64,000 nucleotides of DNA from Serpula lacrymans var. lacrymans S7.9 (Eukaryota; Basidiomycota; Agaricomycetes; Boletales; Serpulaceae), in assembly GCF_000218685.1 (NCBI RefSeq), contig NW_006763294.1:2813174-2877173 (forward strand), given 5' to 3'. Positions 49,115 through 60,848 of this stretch are shown piece after piece. Position numbers and translations under genes: made by a program. Below the pieces are notes generated by a model. That model ran no database searches. It saw only the letters and a list, made by a program, of their open reading frames with translations, and had not been told where the DNA came from. The stretch's first letter is position 1. Each line of letters begins with the position of its first letter.

Positions 49115-50385
49115 ATGACACACGAATGGCGCCGCCAGCCTTTCCGTGCACTATACTTGGGTTATCAACTCCTGTTCATAGTATTCCTGTTCATTCCCTA
49201 TCATGTCGTCAAATATGCACCTCGAGCGTGGCGTCCAAGAAAATCTTGGTCCCTACAGCGCAGTGTAGGTATCGCATTCGTTCGTTATTTGGGGAAGGTT
49301 GAGGAGAAGTACGCCCGATATCGCACTTTCCTCAATAATATATATTCTGACGATATACCTACCTATTCGATAGAGTAGGATCTATGCTGAGCTTTCCAAC
49401 CCACGAAGCAATAAAGGAAGGCCCTGGTGTGAAAGCTTTGTGGATCAATCCCGTTCCAGAGCTAATGAACAAGCAACTTCAACAATGGGCAGCGATATCT
49501 GGTGTGCAACCCATCCGCATACCGGGGTACTGGATGGATAAGCAAGGTTTAGATTTCACTATCGGTGCACCCCTGCAGTCAGGCGAGAAGATCCTTTATC
49601 GTCTTCACGGCGGCGCCTACACACTACTTTCATCTCACCCAGATGACAGGTCTGCTAAATATGCCCGTGATCTCCTAAACAAATGTTCCTCATTTCGACG
49701 TGCATTTTCCGTCGAATATCGGCTTTCTGTGGGACCTCCTTACCCTGCTCGTAATCCGTTTCCAGCCGCCCTCCTCGATGCTATCGCTGGTTATGCTTAC
49801 CTCGTTAACGAGTGCAAATACAATCCTTCAGATATCGTGATAGCGGGCGAATCTGCAGGAGCAAATCTCGCTCTGGCGCTTACACGATATTTGCTTGAAT
49901 GCCAGGGAGATTCTAAGGACAACGTCTTTGAGCCTCCTGCCGGATTGATCCTTCTCTCTGCCTGGGTCGATCTCAGCACTTCGCATGTTAAACCTGGATT
50001 GTCACCCTTCCTAAATGCCGAGTCAGATTACGTCTCCCAGTTGACGCCGCTTGACTGCTACTCCAAGATTGCTTTCCTCGGACCTCACGGACGGGAAGGT
50101 GCCGAGACGAATGAGTACATATCCCCCGCCTCACTACATATCGACTCTACATTTTATCGATTTCCCAGAACCATCCTCATCGCGGGTGGCTCGGAAATGT
50201 TTTTGGACCAGATCAAAACTCTTAAGAGTAGGATGGTGCGTGATATGGGCGAGGGGAACGGCGCTGGTCAGGTTACCTACTTGGAAATGCCTGATAGTAT
50301 ACATTCGTTCATCAGCTGGCCCAAGTATGAGCCTCAGTGCACCGATGCGTTGCTGAAAATCGCAGAATGGGCGGACGTGTTTTAG
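49115..50385 (+). CDS. Alpha/beta-hydrolase, hormone-sensitive-lipase (HSL) family
   Basis: Esterase/lipase fold. The N-terminal part (MTHEWRRQPFRALYLGYQLL, FIVFLFIPYHVVKYAPRAWR) is a hydrophobic anchor typical of membrane-bound basidiomycete members. The catalytic domain shows the HGG oxyanion motif (LYRLHGGAYTLLSSHPD), the nucleophile in VIAGESAGANLALALTRYLL, a possible acid in GGSEMFLDQIK, and His in MPDSIHSFISWP. Residues around VQPIRIPGYWMDKQG are typical of the branch. The N-terminal part and the main frame (open from 49384) are in different frames. Joining needs an intron or a frameshift between 49270 and 49384, and no ideal splice pair is seen. Confidence 0.8.
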
Positions 50386-50726
50386 ATATTTTCAATTCCA
50401 GCTTCTCGCCCAGATGATTTACAATTGACAGATGCAGTTGATTGGGAAAATGTGGGCCGCGCCCTTGAAAGGAGAGAAGAATGTTTAACTGCAGTTACAA
50501 AAAACAAGAAGATTTATCTACGTGTGTACATTCAAGTTTGTCAGCTGAAGATAAGGGCGAGATATTAGTCTAAGATGGTCTAGACAAGCACCGCACGGGA
50601 AACGCAATTCTTCCATCAACTTAGCCTATGCGAGGTTTGCTCTCTGCACTAATCTCATAATCCCAAGAACTAGAAGAACTTGGGGAGCGACAGGTTCATA
50701 CCTGTCAACGAGAAAGTTGAGGTCAA
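50386..50726. other. Intergenic
   Basis: 341 bp, no gene seen. The start of the repeat-rich, decayed part of the window. Confidence 0.5.
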
Positions 50727-51204
50727 TTAGGTTGATTGATAGGGGTAAGGATACATGGGAATGTGAGAATGGAGCAGTATGCACGGTTTTTCGAGAGATT
50801 TTATCTCTTCTTCATCCAGACTTTTACGCCCGTGAAAATGGATGAATTCAACCTAGCAACATTAGTTTTTCTAAAATGTCAGCAAACCAAATCCATATCA
50901 CAATTCCTCGATCATCGTCCGTCCCCCCATCCTCTCACTCATCCATCCAATCATGACTCCAAAGCACGGTAATGATAACAGCAATGACAACACGAACCAG
51001 GACTTACCGACCCAACGCGCACGATCGGACTAGTTGTCTTCGTAGCCACCCATGCAAGTGCGATCTGTCGAAAGGAGTGCCTTCGGCTTGCTTGAGGCGA
51101 GGGGTGGAGGCACCTATGGGGCGAGCGACATCTCCGGAGGCGAGGGGGGAGTAAGGGATGACACCGATACCTTTGAAGTTACAGTATCTAATCATCTCAC
51201 GTTC
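50727..51204 (-). pseudogene. Aldo-keto reductase remnant (C-terminal part, internally deleted)
   Basis: The minus strand after a TAG acceptor at 51205 reads EREMIRYCNFKGIGVIPYSP and LASGDVARPI, matching the (b/a)8-barrel part of NAD(P)H-dependent aldo-keto reductases. About 25-30 residues are then missing. The frame jumps directly to QIALAWVATKTTSPIVRVGS, followed by a GTAAGT donor and an exon reading SLDEEEIKSLEKPCI, the usual family C-terminus. The catalytic N-terminal two-thirds (Asp, Tyr, Lys, His) is absent upstream. The call is a decayed fragment, not a working enzyme. Confidence 0.75.
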
Positions 51205-52142
51205 CTATGTATTAGGTTTGTCAAAATTAGAAAGAGAATACTTGATACTTAAAGAGTGGGATAGTACTAGACTGGGGCTGCATGTTTTATAGAAAAGTAC
51301 GGACTGTAATGTGGGTAGACGATGAGTAAAGAGGGCGCCAGCCGTGCAAGCATGAGTGTTTGAGTTGTCATTCTCCGGTAGATGAAGAGGTGGACGACCG
51401 AGGTGACTGTGGAGATGGTGTACTGTGGTATCACGATGACCAGCTGATCGCTGATCTCGATTGCGTGGGTTGGTACCCCGGTAAGTTATAAGACACCGAG
51501 TCCCACTGCATGACAACACGGGCGCGCCAAAACCTCGAACGCCTGGCTAAGGCGATGTAGGCCCTGAAGGTGTGGCACAGAAATCGTCAAGATTAGAGAT
51601 GCTTCAAATGCACAGGAATACATATCAAGAGCTGCCACCCCATGCCCATTTCCACATTCAACCTGAACGTTACAGTATTTCAGTCCATGCTGGGTATGAA
51701 CTGTATTCTGTAGATACCGACAACCGTTCGCTATGCGTTATATGCGTCACCTCCGCTGCAGCCCTCTTCGAGCCTCTCTGTGCTCAATTTAAGCTTATTC
51801 AAGTGACTATCATTAGTCTCCACCGTATTATTCTGATATAAGCAAAGGGTTCATTCAGCATTCCCCCCAGAAAGAAAAATATGCTCACTGCTGAACTTAA
51901 GGCCACTTCATACGAAAAGGTCGCCATCTGGGGCCGTGAAGAATTAGCAACATTGAACTCTAAAGATCGTCGAGAGCCTCCTGTAAGCTGAAAAGATGCA
52001 TTGGTAACATTCTCTTTCGCTCGGATATTTGCACGTTCGATCAGTCTGGAAGGCAGAAATCAGTGGTTATTGATAGGAATGTTGGTTGAGCTGCATTTCT
52101 GACACTTACAAGGCCACTGTAAATCAAATGCTGACATTACGT
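51205..52142. other. Intergenic, no supported gene
   Basis: Short frames on both strands up to 104 codons show no family similarity. The end near 52.0-52.1 kb may hold the last exon of the DUF6534-like locus. Confidence 0.4.
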
Positions 52143-53640
52143 CTACAATGATGATACCCATAACGGAAGCTCACGCGTAAGGTTAACATATAAGCTGGGG
52201 AGGATAAAATAAAAAGGCAACCTTGTTGTCCCATTGTGTTTCATGAATAAATGATTACATGCAATGACGGGTACATACCAATACCAGTAGGTTTGTTCAA
52301 CAAACCACAAGACCAGACATGAGCCTTGCACAGCCACGAGGAGTATCCCACGATTGAGTACCAAGAATTGTATTGATTTCAGGATGCCCCTTGTCCTACA
52401 ATACCCTATCAATCACGATGCTCATTTAAACAGAAAAAGAAAAAGAGGATAAAAGGACTCGAGGTACGGAAAATACTACTGACTTCCTTGATATTATCTC
52501 CTTGGGATTGAGAAAACACCACATTGCGGCTGAAGCGATGAAATCACAAACTGTCGACACAGTGAGACAAATATCACCCAGGATCTGTAAGTGCCACATC
52601 GAAATGTTAGATAGCCACAATATAGAGAATACATAGACAGCGGCATACACGAAACGTCCTTGTGTTGGTATACGCGAGAGATGAGTGTTGCGTTAAGAGG
52701 CAAGCATTAGCTAGATTGATAAGGGGGTGATTATCTGGATACAACGTCACGATGATACAGCGGCCTACCCATCCCTAAACCTGCCAGAAAACAATAAGTG
52801 AGTCCATGCATCGTGCTTGAAATATAGTGACAACTTTCCTAAACCACACAGTGCAAAAAAGACCTGGAGTCAACATAAATATAACAATTGAAATATGTCT
52901 GCATATTGAACACACTGACAATGATCAAAGCCACTATCCAACTCTTCCGGTTGACTGTGGTAAATGAACATAGGCTCTTGAAGCTACCAGGGCTAATAGA
53001 CTCACCTATGTGGATTTGGAGAGCGAAGAACAACTGTGCTCTGTATTATGATCAGTATAGGTATCAAAGTAAGGTTATTATGGGCGTGTATACAGTGCCT
53101 GTATGACGCATGTTGTGGCAATCTCTGCACTATATTCCCTATCTTGGGTCTTAGTAGGCTGTGATAGCTGTAAGATAAGGCTTTACGCACCATGGCAGGA
53201 GTGTAAGAATCAATGGATTGTAGTGATTTTGAGTCTAGGAGGGGGGAATATAAGGTATAATCTGCGATACAAATCGAAAAACATACGAAGTGGGGAAAAA
53301 ACAACCTGGCTAAAAATATCCAATTCAATGTGTTGATGATACTATGAAGAAGCATAAGGTAATATTTTATGGTCATTTTATGGTACATATTGCGTACAGG
53401 ATACATGACACCTGGCACACTGTGGTGAGTGCCTGATGATATGGACACGGCTTGAACGCTGTTACTCACCAGTGTCTTGGTGGGCCACCGATCATTGTAA
53501 TTGAGAAAATAGTAATAGGCCTGCACAAACATGCACCCTAGAAAACTTACACAACGTTAACCTCCAGAGGGAATTAGAGCAGCCAATGAGCTAACACAGT
53601 TGCAACAAGGAACCCTACAAGAGTGATACTAGTAAGCCTA
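52143..53640 (-). pseudogene. DUF6534-like multipass membrane protein, possibly decayed
   Basis: Pieces in the correct order on the minus strand resemble the seven-span proteins common in Agaricomycetes. A first helix GFLVATV (about 53600) is followed by VQAYYYFLNYNDRWPTKTL (about 53470-53530), FFALQIHIG with a GTGAGT donor (about 53008-53035), VNRKSWIVALIIVSVFNMQ (about 52900), LQILGDICLTVSTVCDFIAS (about 52550), GILKSIQFLVLNRGILLVAV (about 52330) and LPFYFILPSLYVNL (about 52190). The join after GFLVATV meets a stop and no clean donor, and the second-helix exon is hard to find. I cannot tell a poorly read gene from a pseudogene. Function unknown. Confidence 0.55.
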
Positions 53641-54586
53641 ATTGAGAGACTGTATTCAGTGATAAATTCGTACCCCAGTAGCTACATTCCAAGTACTTTA
53701 CCTGCAACCCTGATAGCGGGGACACGAGGATATCAGATTTTTGTAACATGAGGTGAAAGAGACAGGTGAGTATTCGAGTTCGTCCTTTTGGCGCACTTTA
53801 AACAAAATATACCTATGTAAGGGTTCTTGTGATCAGCATGTACGAACATTGGTTCTGTTTACAGTAAAGATGTGGACAATGCTCATCTTCCGTAGTCTGT
53901 GCCGGAGAGATGCGATCATGTCCGACTATTGAGATGAACAGTATGGGAACAGGGAACCGAGACACTGCACATATTCCAGAGTTAGATTGCTTCATTATGA
54001 AACTGATTCCGTTTACTTGTAAGTAGAGGGGGGTTCACTATTATTGTATTAGTCTTGTATCCTTTTGTCGCTTTCCAATCATCTTCAGCGATCTTCCAGT
54101 CATCAGTAAAATGTCAACTTTCTTTGAAGACCTTAACTCAGCTTAAAACGATTTTAAGAGTGATTAAGATCGGTTTGGTGCCAAGGGACCTATGGATTTT
54201 CAAGACGAGAAAAGTTTGATTAAGGACACTCAATTTCTTGAATCTCACTGAGTACGACTTTGAACAAACTTGAACAACTCTTGAATTTTTATTAAGGCAT
54301 TAAGAAGTAACTCCTAAGATGAAAGCAAGATATTTTCGAGAACCGGAACAAGTAGCATTAAATGAGAATAAGAAAAAGTCAGTGCTCCAAGTTGTAAAAG
54401 ACGAAACACAATTCAAGACACAATTATCACCAAAACAAACTGAGCAGGGATGTGGAAAGAGTCTACAAGGAATTCATGATAGCTGGGGAAAACACTAAAT
54501 GTATTTGATCATCTATGCACCCCAACGCAAAAAACCTGTAATGAGCATGAATGCGAGGGCACACATACAAGGAACACTTACACAGC
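53641..54586. other. AT-rich intergenic region left of the transposon
   Basis: No gene recognised. The left terminus of the Plavaka element should lie here, but I could not identify terminal repeats or a target duplication. Confidence 0.4.
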
Positions 54587-57015
54587 CTAAACATCAGCTA
54601 GACGGGCTCGAGGGTCAGCACCTCCATCTGTACTTGTGGCTGGCTGTTTAGAGCGTCCTTTTCCAACAACGTAGGTGCTTGCTTTTGCCACTATGTCGTC
54701 CATTGTCTCTTGTTTGAGTGCTTTGATTGATGTAGCATAATAGCGAGTAGCCTCGCCCCAGTTCGTGTCAGAGAACGCCACATGGCTACCGGTTGTTTTG
54801 CCAGTAGCCCTGTTGAGCTCTCGAACCGGCTTGACTTTCCGAGCTACGGAACCTACTTGGGATTGCGTTACTGGCGGGTCCCAGGTGATTTTTCTCTCAG
54901 CCCACATAGTAAATGCACATTCAACCTATATTCAGGCTTTAGTAGAGACCTCGAAATGATGCTGGTTTTGTACTCACGGCTGCTGCGCTCATCGCTAGGG
55001 CCCCTACCGGTGGATACTTCTTAGTGTCTGTGGCATTACTAGGCACACTGTCAGCTCGCAATACCTCAACATCAATAGATGTGTTAACTGCCGCAAGGTG
55101 GGCCGCAAATGTTTGCAGGACAAACGGCGACCGAAAGAGACCACAAAATCCCTAAAAACAAAATGTGAGCCAAATATGATGTATTATGAGACCACATACC
55201 AAGGGATCATCCCCTATTTCTTCGTAGAGGTATGCAAAACCAGTGAGAACTTCACTAGCAAATTCTTGACGGGCGTGATAAGTTGTGTAAGCGGGATCAG
55301 ATTCAAAGAAGTGCTCCACCATGGCCTTGGCAGTAGAACCAAAACCACTTCGCCATTCCGAAAGACGTTGAGAGGCCTAAGAGCTAGTGAAAGAAATAAC
55401 AAGACAAAAGACAAAATAAAACTCACCACAAGATAGACAGGGTCTTGTACAGTGATAGCGTGGCGAATGTTGGGATAGATAGCATCCCAGGCCAGTTGCA
55501 TGGCCCAGATTGCCTTGGTGTCGCTAATGTTCCAGGGATTCTCGCAGGTCCCAACCCACTTCTTATACATTGTGATAAAAGTGTTGCGCCAACGGCCACC
55601 CTCCATGCAACCCTCCAGGAGGTCAGAGTTTGTGATTTTTGTCGGATGTTCAACTTTGATGCGCTTTAAGGGAGGCTTAACACCATCTCAAAATTTAACG
55701 AGGTTCTAGAGAAGAATAAGGTCAGTAAAAAACAAACTTGAACGGTTAACTCACAGTGCTTATGGTACGCTTTCCCTTAACAGCCTCTATGTACTCTTCT
55801 ATCTCAACTTCATCCTCAAGTCCACCCGCCCGATATCCAATACCAGTGCCTTCATTTGTAGCTGACCACATATTTGATGTGGATTGTGAAGAGAGCACCC
55901 GTTTCTTGTTGTTCGGATGAGATGTGCAAGCAGTGGAGTCTGTAGTGATGGGAAAGAGTGATGAAACGTCCTGCGAGTTTGTGCTGAGTTCATCTGCTTC
56001 GTTTGTTGTAGCATAGTTTGGCTTGTGAACATTTTTTCTCCATGAATTGATGCCTACAGATTTGCTATAGGATGGATCCGACACATTTGAATTGAGGCGT
56101 TGGTAGAAAAATAGAGTTATTTTGTTGAGGCAAAGCAGTTGATCAGTCATTCTGTAGAGATCAGATGAAAGAAATGTGCTGACCTTCCACGTGGTCTTTG
56201 CGCACCATATTGGGGCTTAGCCAGCGTCAGGTCGGAAGCTGCACTTCCTTGTTGCCTTAAGGCTACAATGGCACCTTGAATGCCTGAGTCGTTGCCTGCT
56301 TTCTTCTTTTTCTTGGGGACGAGCTCCTCTATGTCACTCTCTTCCAAACCTTCATTGTTGTCTCCATCATCAGCTCCATCATCAATTCCTCCATCAACTC
56401 CATCATCAGCTTGGAAGTACAGCTGAGAAGAACACATCATATCGATGTCTCTATCATCAATTCCTTCATCAACTCCATCATTGGTTTGAAAGTCCAGCTG
56501 AGAAGAACACACCATACTAATAGCTCCATCAATTCCTTCATCAACTCCGTTATCAACTCCATCATCAGCTGAGAAGAACACATCATACCTTGTTCGTCTT
56601 TTTTGCTCTCTTTGCTGCCTACTGATTCTTCTTCATCCCCGCTATCTGGGATGACCTTCAGGCTGCTTTTACAGCATGCAAGATGGGACTGGTGCCACTG
56701 GGAAGGAATAGGTGCCACAGAATCTTCTCTGCCATCCTCGATGTAAGGGCTGTCTTTCTTACTTACCTGGCGCCGTTGGGAGGGAGGGAGCATAGGTATA
56801 TTGTCTTCTATGTCTTCTCTGGCATTTTTATTTTCAACCTTTGCTGCAGCAGCAAGACCAAGCTTCATAGCTTGCACCAACTCCTTTTTGGTGAGTTTAA
56901 ACTGTTCTTTCTCTTGCGCTACCTCCGCTCGAGAACAACGTTTTGGTTCCAGGTCAAGTAGAATTTTCCCGGGGTGTTGATGGGCATTTTTAGCACGAGT
57001 TACTGGGCGAGACAT
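54587..57015 (-). pseudogene. Companion gene of Plavaka element, with Asp-rich tandem repeat
   Basis: The start is ATG 57015 (MSRPVTRAKNAHQHPGKIL), a basic N-terminus. There follows a Lys/Glu-rich region and an Asp/Gly repeat region (ADDGVDNGVDEGIDGA..., about 56370-56590). Next is a Lys run (PKKKKKAG), and then a conserved part with WRNTFITMYKKWVGTCENPW, KAIWAMQLAWDAIYPNIRHA, GFCGLFRSPFVLQTFAAHLA and GALAMSAAAVECAFTMWAER, ending RARLADV. Proteins like this accompany transposases in Agaricomycete genomes, and their role is unknown. An in-frame TGA at 55688-55690 interrupts the conserved part, and the Asp-rich region is out of frame with exon 1 unless a 20-nt intron is used. It is probably inactive. 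Confidence 0.65.
56375..56595 (-). repeat. Tandem repeat of about 65-75 bp with reiterated splice-acceptor sequence
   Basis: Three to four imperfect units on the minus strand each contain TGTGTTCTTCTCAGCTG followed by GATGGAGTTGATGAAGGAAT. The first two units also carry a donor-like GTATG just before. The repeats encode the Asp-rich segment of the companion gene. Confidence 0.75.
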
Positions 57016-57181
57016 GGGGGGAAGATGGATGGACAAAGCTTTACGTGGAAGAGAGAAAACGGAGTTCAGGACTAATAGTAGGTAATTTTCAAATGAAATT
57101 TTCTGTGTTACTTCGGAACTAAAGCTTTCTCACACATAGTATGATTGCTCTTACGTTCTTTACTAGTAGACTCAAACAACA
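57016..57181. promoter_or_regulatory. Divergent promoter inside the Plavaka element
   Basis: 166 bp between two outward-facing start codons. AT-rich, with no named motif. Confidence 0.55.
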
Positions 57182-60100
57182 ATGCCTCCCCAGATATATC
57201 ATCACAAACCTGCCCGGCCACACCACAGCAGCTTAACTATACCCTGCGAGAATTCTCAGTGCAACCGCTGGTTTCGCAGTCTCTCCGGTTTGAAAAAACA
57301 TGTGCGCTCTTGTCATGTCAGTGCCCCCAGCCGTCCACTTCCTCCTGAGCACCCAGCACTTTCACCACCAGCTGAAAATGAACTAGAAAGCAACTTCGAA
57401 CCATTTGACGGACAGGATGAGCAAGAAAATCCGCTATTCAATGAGCCATTAGAAGATCAGGCTCAATGTGAGATTGAATACTATCCTTTTCTAGATGGTA
57501 TGTTGTCTATGTTTTCTAATGGGCGTTATTCCTGCTGAAAACTCACAGGACGGCCTTGTGATGAAAACGCGAACTTTCTACCTCCTGGAGCAAAACCTGT
57601 ACTACCCGAAACCCCGTCAACCAATGATTGGTCCCCATACCGGGATTGTGTTGAGTTTGAGACAGCGTAACTCCTCTACAAAAAGGTACAGATGTCTGGG
57701 GGAGATATTAATGCCCTTGTAGATCTGTGGAGGGCCTCGTTCATCAAAAATGGTCTGGCTGATGAAGATGTCCCTTTTGCAAACAAGGACGACTTGTACC
57801 GAGTAATTGACTCGACTTCCAGCAGTGACGTGCCATGGGAGTCTTTCTCTCTCTCATATAATGGCGAGCTTCCCAAAGAAGACCCCCCAGAGTGGATGAA
57901 ACAGGAATTTGATGTTTGGTTTAGGAGTCCGCGTGCCATCATTCAAAACATGCTATCTAATTGAGACTTCTGTGGTGAAACCAATTTTGTGCCTTACCGG
58001 AAGTTTAGCAAGAAGGGAGAGTGAGAATATAAAGACTTCATGTCAGGGGAGTGGGCCTGGAAGCAGGCCAACAAGATCTCCGTGGATCCAACAACCCATG
58101 GCTCATCATTCGTGCCTGTTATTCTAGGCAGCGATAAGACCACAGTGTCAGTTGCGACAGGCCAAAATGAATATTATCCAGTGTATATATCCATTGGAAA
58201 CATTCACAATAATGTCCGACGAGCACACAGGAATGCTGTTGCATTGCTGGGCTTTCTGGCCATTCCAAAGAGTTTGTTCTATTCAACAATATTTTTTCTT
58301 TGCATATACTAAAGCTAACACCTTTTCAGCTGAGAAGAAGTATGCAAATGACATCAAGTTTCGCAAGTTTCACCGACAGTTATTCCACACCTCCCTGGCT
58401 CGCATTCTTCAAGATCTCAAACCCGGGATGCTAGTTCCGGAGGTTCTATGATGCGCTGACATGCATTTTAGGCGTGTTATCTATGGTATTGGTCCATACA
58501 TAGCTGATTATCCGGAGCAGGCTCTTCTTGCATGTATAGTTCAAGGGTGGTGTCCTCGGTAAGTGGCTTTCTTATACGGTACTATTCAGACTAATATCTG
58601 ATTCTCATAGCTGTATTGCCTGGCCTAACAATCTTGATGGCAGAGGTGGTCGGCGCTCAGAAGATCACACAGAGGTTCTTGCAAACTTCCTCAGTCCAGT
58701 GGTTTTGTGGGACCAATATGGTATTGTTAGCGACATAGTAGTGAGTCTTTTACATTCGAACAAATCCTGTTCTTTATCATATGCCAACCCTTTTACATTC
58801 AAACAAATTTTGTTCTTTCTCATACGCCAACCCTTTTACATTTGAATGAATCCTGTTCTTTCTCATTTGCCAACCCTTTTACATTCAAACGAATCCTGTT
58901 TTTTCTTGTTCACCAACCCACACTCAAACAGCCATTCACACATGATTTCCCTCGTGCCAACATACATGAAATTCTGGCTCCTGATCTTCTTCACCAAGTC
59001 ATCAAAGGTACTTTTAAGGATCACCTTGTGACTTGGGTAGAAGATTACCTCCATCTAACATATAGCAAGAAGCGGGCTGACGAGATTTCAGATGACATTG
59101 ACCGACGGATTGCAGCAGTTCCCTCGTTTCCTGGCCTTCGACGATTTCCTCAAGGCCGTGGATTCAAGCAGTGAACCGGCGACAATTCAAAGGCTCTCAT
59201 GAAGGTGTACTTCCCCACTATTGAAGGGCATGTCCCCCCAGACATAATATGTACATTCCAGGCTTTTCTTGACTTCTGTTACTTGGTACGGCACGATACT
59301 CACAGTGACAGCACCATCCAGAAAGTGCAAGATGCCGTCAAGGATTTCCACCACAGCCGCACCATTTTTGAGACACTAGGTGTCCGACCAACAGGGTTCT
59401 CTCTCCCACAACAGCATTCACTACAACATTATCCATGGCTCATTCGAATGTTTGGGTCTCCAAACAGCCTCTGTTTGTCAATAACGGAATCACGACACAT
59501 TACGGCTGTAAAAGAAGCATGGCGCCGGTCAAGCAGATTTGAAGCACTTGGTCAGATGTTGCTGATCAACCAGAGGCTCGACAAACTTGCGGTCTCTAGG
59601 GTGGACTTTACAGCCCGTGGGATGCTTTCAGGCAGTATCCTAGACTATGTAAAGAATTATCACAATGATGCAATGGAGGCTACAAGAGCTCTGGATACAA
59701 GAGCGGAGCACCACAATACCGAAGACAACAACAACGGGGATAGTGGGCCGGTCCCAGGTCCATTGACACCTGGCTATGTCAAACCATCGGTTCGCCGTTG
59801 TACATTTTATTTCACTGCTATTTAAATGTATATTATACTGATGGCTATCTTTTTAGTGCGTCAATATTCAACAAACTGCCACAAACTCAGTGTGCAGCTC
59901 AACCAACCCTGCCTTGTTGAGTTACTCCGGCGCTTCCTTTACAGCCAAGCGCACATGAACGACCATGATGCACCCTCAGCCTTTAATATACCCCTGCACC
60001 AATGCCCCATGTTCAATTCGAGGGTAGTTGCAACGCACTCGGCAGTTGCATATTTCTATGCGCCAAGCGACTGCAGTGGAATCGGTGGTATGCGCCGAGA

Positions 60101-60536
60101 AACAATTCGTGCCACGCCTTTGTGGCGAAAGCATGCGGCTCATTACAACTGTGCTTTTGTCGAGCGCGATCCTTCAATTCCAGGAATCCGAGGACTCGAT
60201 GTCGTTCGCATTTTTGCATTCCTTTCTTTCTCACATGATAATACTACTTATCCATGTGCTCTTATATAGTGGTTCTCTCATATTCTGGATGAGCCTGATG
60301 AACTCACTGGGTTGTGGAAGGTCCAGCCTGATACAAATGACGATGGATCACCCAGTCTCGAAATTATTCATTTAGACTGTATCTTTCGTAGTGCACATCT
60401 CATGCCTGTATTCGGCGATTATGGTCATCGGTTCATCCCATCTGACATTGATTTCACTAACTCACTAGATAAATTTCCTACGTTCTACATTAATAAATAT
60501 ATAGACCATCATGCCTTCGGACTTAGCCAAGGATGA
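57182..60536 (+). pseudogene. Plavaka transposase with several premature stops
   Basis: The N-terminal C2H2-like finger reads CENSQCNRWFRSLSGLKKH plus VRSCH. Spliced text then matches the Plavaka family: DFMSGEWAWKQANKIS, FVPVILGSDKTTVSVATGQN, EYYPVYISIGNIHNNVRRAH, FRRVIYGIGPYIADYPEQAL, NLDGRGGRRSEDHTEVLANF, FTHDFPRANIHEILAPDLLH, ADEISDDIDRRIAAVPSFPG, QQHSLQHYPWLIRMFGSPNS, and on to IIHLDCIFRSAHLMPVFGDY and YINKYIDHHAFGLSQG at the natural end. In-frame stops occur at 57668 (TAA), 57962 (TGA), 58022 (TGA), 58449 (TGA), 59172 (TGA) and 60267 (TAG), at positions where relatives have Gln, Arg or Trp. One intron (58741-58930) is enlarged by a tandem repeat. The full length is otherwise preserved, so this is a recently inactivated copy. 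Confidence 0.85.
58748..58920 (+). repeat. 43-bp tandem repeat, four copies, inside a transposase intron
   Basis: Units begin TTTTACATTC at 58748, 58791, 58834 and 58877 and contain AATCCTGTTCTTT and GCCAACCC. They lie between a GTGAGT donor and a CAAACAG acceptor. Confidence 0.85.
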
Positions 60537-60840
60537 TTCATAACTTGTCAAACTTGATTTTATACTTCATGTACTTGGACCACGCTTGGATAACACTTTG
60601 CTCAAAATGTCTGAATGCTTCTACTTAGACCAGCCTACGTGTCTAAATGAAGTTGAAGGTGAATTGGCTCGCTTTCTTGTTCACTTGATAGAGCTTTAAT
60701 TCCTTATATTTCTTGAACAGTCTTGAAAGTCAGCAAAGCGTGACCAAGTTCCGTCAAGAAATTTGACACTTTACTGATGCACCTGGAGTTGGGCACCACC
60801 AAGTGACAAAACCGGATAAACCCGGTCTCTGCCGAAGCAG
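60537..60840. other. Flank right of the transposase
   Basis: 304 bp, no gene. The right end of the Plavaka element should be in or just after this stretch. Confidence 0.4.
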
Positions 60841-60848
60841 CCATTGTT

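Larger units (their letters stand above)
54587..60536. mobile_element. Plavaka-type DNA transposon, decayed, two divergent genes
   Basis: The interval spans a Plavaka transposase (plus) and a companion gene (minus) that start 166 bp apart around 57.1 kb and point outward. Both carry premature stops. The true element ends are not defined, so coordinates cover only the coding parts. Plavaka elements are widespread CACTA-like cut-and-paste transposons of mushroom-forming fungi. Confidence 0.8.

Noticed and set aside
53640..54586. Terminal inverted repeat of the Plavaka element on the left flank
   Set aside because: A shared TTTCAAGAC-type string with the right flank is too short to separate from chance, so element ends are left undefined.
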